Shown one piece after another: positions 61,593-64,000 of a DNA stretch of 64,000 nt. The notes beneath the pieces were generated by a model. The model made no database searches. It was not told where the DNA came from and worked only from the letters and a program-made list of their open reading frames with translations. The stretch covers positions 1-64,000 of the forward strand of contig NZ_MOBJ01000002.1 in the NCBI RefSeq assembly GCF_003732225.1. The letters run 5' to 3'. Origin of the DNA: Pseudomonas brassicacearum. GTDB taxonomy: Bacteria; Pseudomonadota; Gammaproteobacteria; Pseudomonadales; Pseudomonadaceae. Within the stretch, counting starts at the first letter, position 1; the number at the start of each line of letters is the position of its first letter. Made by a program: the position numbers and the translations under genes.

Positions 61593-62249
61593 TCAGCCGC
61601 GTCGCGCGTGGTACAGGCTCACATGCCGAAACTCTTCCGGCTCCGCCAGGTCCGGCAGTGTCATCGCCTCAAGCATTTCCAGCCGCTGATACAACGGATG
61701 ACGGAAATCCCGAACTCGCGAATCTGCCACCAACGCCTCGCGGCCACGGCTGAGAAATTCATCGAGAAGCGGCAGGTTGGCCCGGTCGTACAACACGTCG
61801 GCCACCAGAATCAGATCAAAGCGATCGGCTTCGGCAAAAAAGTCCGTTGAGTAGCTGAGTTCGACGTCATTGAGTTCGGCATTCGCCCGGCAGGCCGCAA
61901 TTGCCAACGGATCGAGATCACAGGCCACCACTTCCAGCGCCCCGGCCTTGACCGCCGCAATCCCCGCCACCCCGGAACCGGCGCCGAAGTCCAGCACTCG
62001 CTTGCCGGCAACCCACTGCGGATGCTCCGCCAGGTAACGCGCCATCGCCAGGCCGCTGGCCCAGCAAAAGCTCCAGTACGGCGGCTCGTGCAGAATGCGT
62101 CGGGTTTCTTCCGGGCTGAAGGCACGGTCCATGTTGTCGCCATCGATCAGCCAGAGTTTCAGTGCGGTCTCGGGCAGCGGGCAGGGCACAAGCTGTGCGT
62201 CGCCGAGCAGTTCACTTAACGCCTGTTGCAGGTCGAGCGGTGCATTCAT
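61593..62249 (-). CDS. Class I SAM-dependent methyltransferase
   Basis: 218 residues. Motif I VLDFGAGSGVAGIAA near residues 84-98, acidic loop CDLDPLA, and post-motif ILVADVLYD. The FAM86/METTL-type order suggests a protein lysine methyltransferase of the COG3897 type, but the substrate cannot be named. The start overlaps the upstream lipoprotein stop (ATGA). Confidence 0.85.
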   Translation of the reverse strand: MNAPLDLQQALSELLGDAQLVPCPLPETALKLWLIDGDNMDRAFSPEETRRILHEPPYWSFCWASGLAMARYLAEHPQWVAGKRVLDFGAGSGVAGIAAVKAGALEVVACDLDPLAIAACRANAELNDVELSYSTDFFAEADRFDLILVADVLYDRANLPLLDEFLSRGREALVADSRVRDFRHPLYQRLEMLEAMTLPDLAEPEEFRHVSLYHARRG

Positions 62250-62707
62250 GGCGCTTTGAGGAACTGCAACTGGCCCAGGGCCTGGGTCTTCGGCTCAAAG
62301 ATGCGTTGCGCCGGCAGGTGCAGGATCAACTGCCCGGACTGGCTGGCGCGACCCCGCAGTTCGACGCGTGCACCGACCGGGAACGAGTCGGGATTGAACC
62401 GCAGATGGAATGGCAGAGCCTTGTTGTTGCCGATCAGGTTGGCGCTGGCGAGCAACTGTTGCGGCCGCGAGCGTTCGTCGATCACCAGCAGCGCCAATTC
62501 AACCTCGGCGCCGGCCGGTACGCCCTGCAAGGTGCCGCTCAATTCCCGTTGATACGCCGGCAGCGGGCCGAGGGTGGCCGAGGCCTGGGCTTTCTTCTGA
62601 GCCATCTCGGGCGCAGGGCCTGGGGTCGGTGCCGCCGGTTTGGGATGACTGCTACACGCGACCAACAGGCCGACGAGACTGAGTAAAACAAGCGGTCGTA
62701 GCGGCAT
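62246..62707 (-). CDS. YbaY-like lipoprotein
   Basis: 153 residues from the ATG at 62707. Signal peptide with lipobox LLVAC (Cys18), a Pro/Ala-rich linker, then a beta-rich domain (about 50-150; LSGTLQGVPAGAEVELALL) like YbaY and related pilotin-type folds. Function unknown. Coupled to the methyltransferase gene; divergent from nrdR. Confidence 0.82.
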   Translation of the reverse strand: MPLRPLVLLSLVGLLVACSSHPKPAAPTPGPAPEMAQKKAQASATLGPLPAYQRELSGTLQGVPAGAEVELALLVIDERSRPQQLLASANLIGNNKALPFHLRFNPDSFPVGARVELRGRASQSGQLILHLPAQRIFEPKTQALGQLQFLKAP

Positions 62708-62835
62708 TTGCGGCTCCAGCAAAGTGAAATCCATGGATCAGGCAGTGTAGCCCGTCTGTATACCGTAAACCCTATGGCTTGTCTTGCCAGTGGGATGCGC
62801 TACCATGGCCCTCCCTTTTTTTGTTGCCTGCCACC

Positions 62836-63300
62836 ATGCACTGTCCCTTCTGCGGTGCCAACGACACCAAGGTCATCGACTCGCGTCTGGTCGCCGAGGG
62901 CGAACAGGTGCGCCGTCGGCGCGAATGCCTGGCCTGCGGCGAACGTTTCACCACGTTCGAAACCGCCGAACTGGTGTTGCCGCGCCTGATCAAAACCGAC
63001 GGCAGCCGTCAGCCGTTCGACGAAGAAAAACTTCGCGCCGGCATGCAGCGTGCGCTGGAAAAGCGCCCGGTGAGCGTCGAGCGCCTGGAATCGTCGCTGG
63101 TACACATCAAACACAAACTGCGCGCCACCGGCGAGCGCGAGGTCAAATCCCTCGTGGTCGGTGAACTGGTGATGGCCGAGCTGCAAAAGCTCGATGAAGT
63201 CGCCTACATTCGTTTCGCTTCGGTGTATCGCCGCTTCCAGGACCTCAACGAGTTCCGCGAAGAGATCGATCGCCTGGCCCGTGAGCCGGTAAAAGAATGA
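62836..63300 (+). CDS. nrdR: Transcriptional repressor NrdR
   Basis: Nucleotide-sensing repressor of ribonucleotide reductase genes. 154 residues from the ATG at 62836: zinc ribbon with Cys3, Cys6, Cys31 and Cys34, then an ATP-cone (about 49-139). Its stop overlaps the ribD start (ATGA); nrdR before the riboflavin genes is the usual order in Pseudomonas and relatives. No nrd genes are in the window. Confidence 0.96.
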   Translation: MHCPFCGANDTKVIDSRLVAEGEQVRRRRECLACGERFTTFETAELVLPRLIKTDGSRQPFDEEKLRAGMQRALEKRPVSVERLESSLVHIKHKLRATGEREVKSLVVGELVMAELQKLDEVAYIRFASVYRRFQDLNEFREEIDRLAREPVKE

Positions 63301-64000
63301 GCCTCTCCCCGGAACAACAGGTCCTCGACGCCCATTACATGGCGCGTGCGCTGGAGCTGGCGCGCAAAGGTCACTACACCACCCATCCCAACCCTCGGGT
63401 GGGCTGCGTGATTGTGCGTGACGGGCAGATTGTCGGCGAAGGCTGGCATGTGCGTACCGGCGAACCGCATGCTGAAGTTCACGCCCTGCGCGCCGCCGGT
63501 GAAAACGCCCGGGGCGCCACCGCCTACGTGACCCTCGAACCGTGCAGCCATCACGGCCGCACGCCGCCGTGCGCCGATGCGCTGGTGAATGCCGGCCTGG
63601 CGCGAGTCGTTGCGGCGATGCAGGACCCGAATCCGGAAGTTGCCGGTCGCGGTCTGCAGCGTCTGGAGCAGGCGGGCATCGAGACCCGCAGCGGCGTGCT
63701 CGAAGGTGAGGCGCGCAAGCTCAATGAAGGTTTTCTCAAGCGCATGGAGCAGGGCTTGCCGTTCGTGCGGGTGAAGTTGGCGATGAGCCTCGACGGTCGT
63801 ACCGCCATGGCCAGCGGCGAAAGCCAATGGATCACCGGTCCCGCCGCCCGCTCGGCGGTGCAGCGTCTGCGGGCTCAGGCCAGCGTCGTGTTGACCGGTG
63901 CCGACACGGTGCTGGCCGATGACGCGCGCTTGACCGTGCGCGCCGATGAGTTGGGGCTGGATGCCGAGCAAACCGCGCTCGCCATGAGCCGTCCGCCACT
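63297..64000 (+). CDS. ribD: Riboflavin biosynthesis bifunctional deaminase/reductase RibD (partial)
   Basis: Second and third steps of riboflavin synthesis. The window holds the first 234 codons, open to the end; the stop is outside. The N-terminal deaminase domain has the zinc motifs HAE (His59) and [11 protein letters not shown]; the reductase domain begins after about 145 with [12 protein letters not shown]. The ATG at 63297 overlaps the nrdR stop. Confidence 0.95.
   Translation, partial: MSLSPEQQVLDAHYMARALELARKGHYTTHPNPRVGCVIVRDGQIVGEGWHVRTGEPHAEVHALRAAGENARGATAYVTLEPCSHHGRTPPCADALVNAGLARVVAAMQDPNPEVAGRGLQRLEQAGIETRSGVLEGEARKLNEGFLKRMEQGLPFVRVKLAMSLDGRTAMASGESQWITGPAARSAVQRLRAQASVVLTGADTVLADDARLTVRADELGLDAEQTALAMSRPP

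Overview
The window is a piece of a Pseudomonas chromosome, most likely from the P. fluorescens group. The gene order follows P. aeruginosa almost exactly in several blocks: birA-coaX-SPOR gene-tRNAs-tufB-secE-nusG, katA-bacterioferritin-uvrA-MFS-ssb, and epimerase-oprG-zinc operon-thioredoxin. The spacers carry the GTGGGAGCGAGC...GCTCGCG type of REP palindrome typical of fluorescent pseudomonads. Family assignments and comparisons with P. aeruginosa or E. coli are from memory of the families; no search was run.

Bases 1-34,400 are translation and transcription machinery, almost all on the + strand. A terminator, probably of an rRNA operon lying to the left, opens the window. Then come birA, coaX and a SPOR protein, a tRNA-Tyr/Gly/Thr cluster leading into tufB, tRNA-Trp-secE-nusG, rplKA, rplJL, rpoBC, the str operon (rpsL, rpsG, fusA, tufA), and the S10, spc and alpha operons down to rplQ. 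Control signals are visible in the few spacers: two strong TTGACA/TAGAAT promoters, an L10-type leader, attenuator-like hairpins, and two places where a hairpin and a promoter share the same bases.

Bases 34,400-41,860 hold stress and repair genes: catalase katA, a ferritin of the bacterioferritin family without the haem-ligand methionine, uvrA (- strand, TTG start), a YajR-like MFS exporter and ssb.

Bases 41,870-47,200 hold a - strand cluster equivalent to E. coli yjfI-J-K-L-M-C: DUF2170, PspA-like, DUF2491, DUF350, DUF1190 lipoprotein and a glutathionylspermidine-synthase-like ATP-grasp enzyme. A rhomboid protease gene is inserted in it. Upstream lie two copies of the palindrome TCACGCGTGA exactly 45 bp apart. 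This looks like a regulated envelope-stress module of unknown biochemistry and is the best candidate here for an undescribed system.

Bases 47,200-55,600 hold a cysteine hydrolase and divergent GlxA-type regulator, a 1440-residue Lhr-type helicase flanked on both sides by the same family of long inverted repeat, and a two-gene unit made of a probably inactive RmlD-like protein and an intact NAD-dependent epimerase.

Bases 55,600-60,440 hold oprG/ompW with an ANR/FNR-type box, and a four-gene metal operon (His-rich DUF2796 protein, ABC ATPase, FtsX/MacB-like permease, DUF3299 protein) preceded by a Zur-type box, next to a small hypothetical gene. The rest is a CnoX/YbbN-like thioredoxin, a methyltransferase, a YbaY-like lipoprotein, nrdR, and ribD running off the right end. 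Nine REP-type inverted pairs occur, all to the right of 36.6 kb. No gap between genes exceeds 300 bases. No insertion sequence, prophage or CRISPR array was seen.
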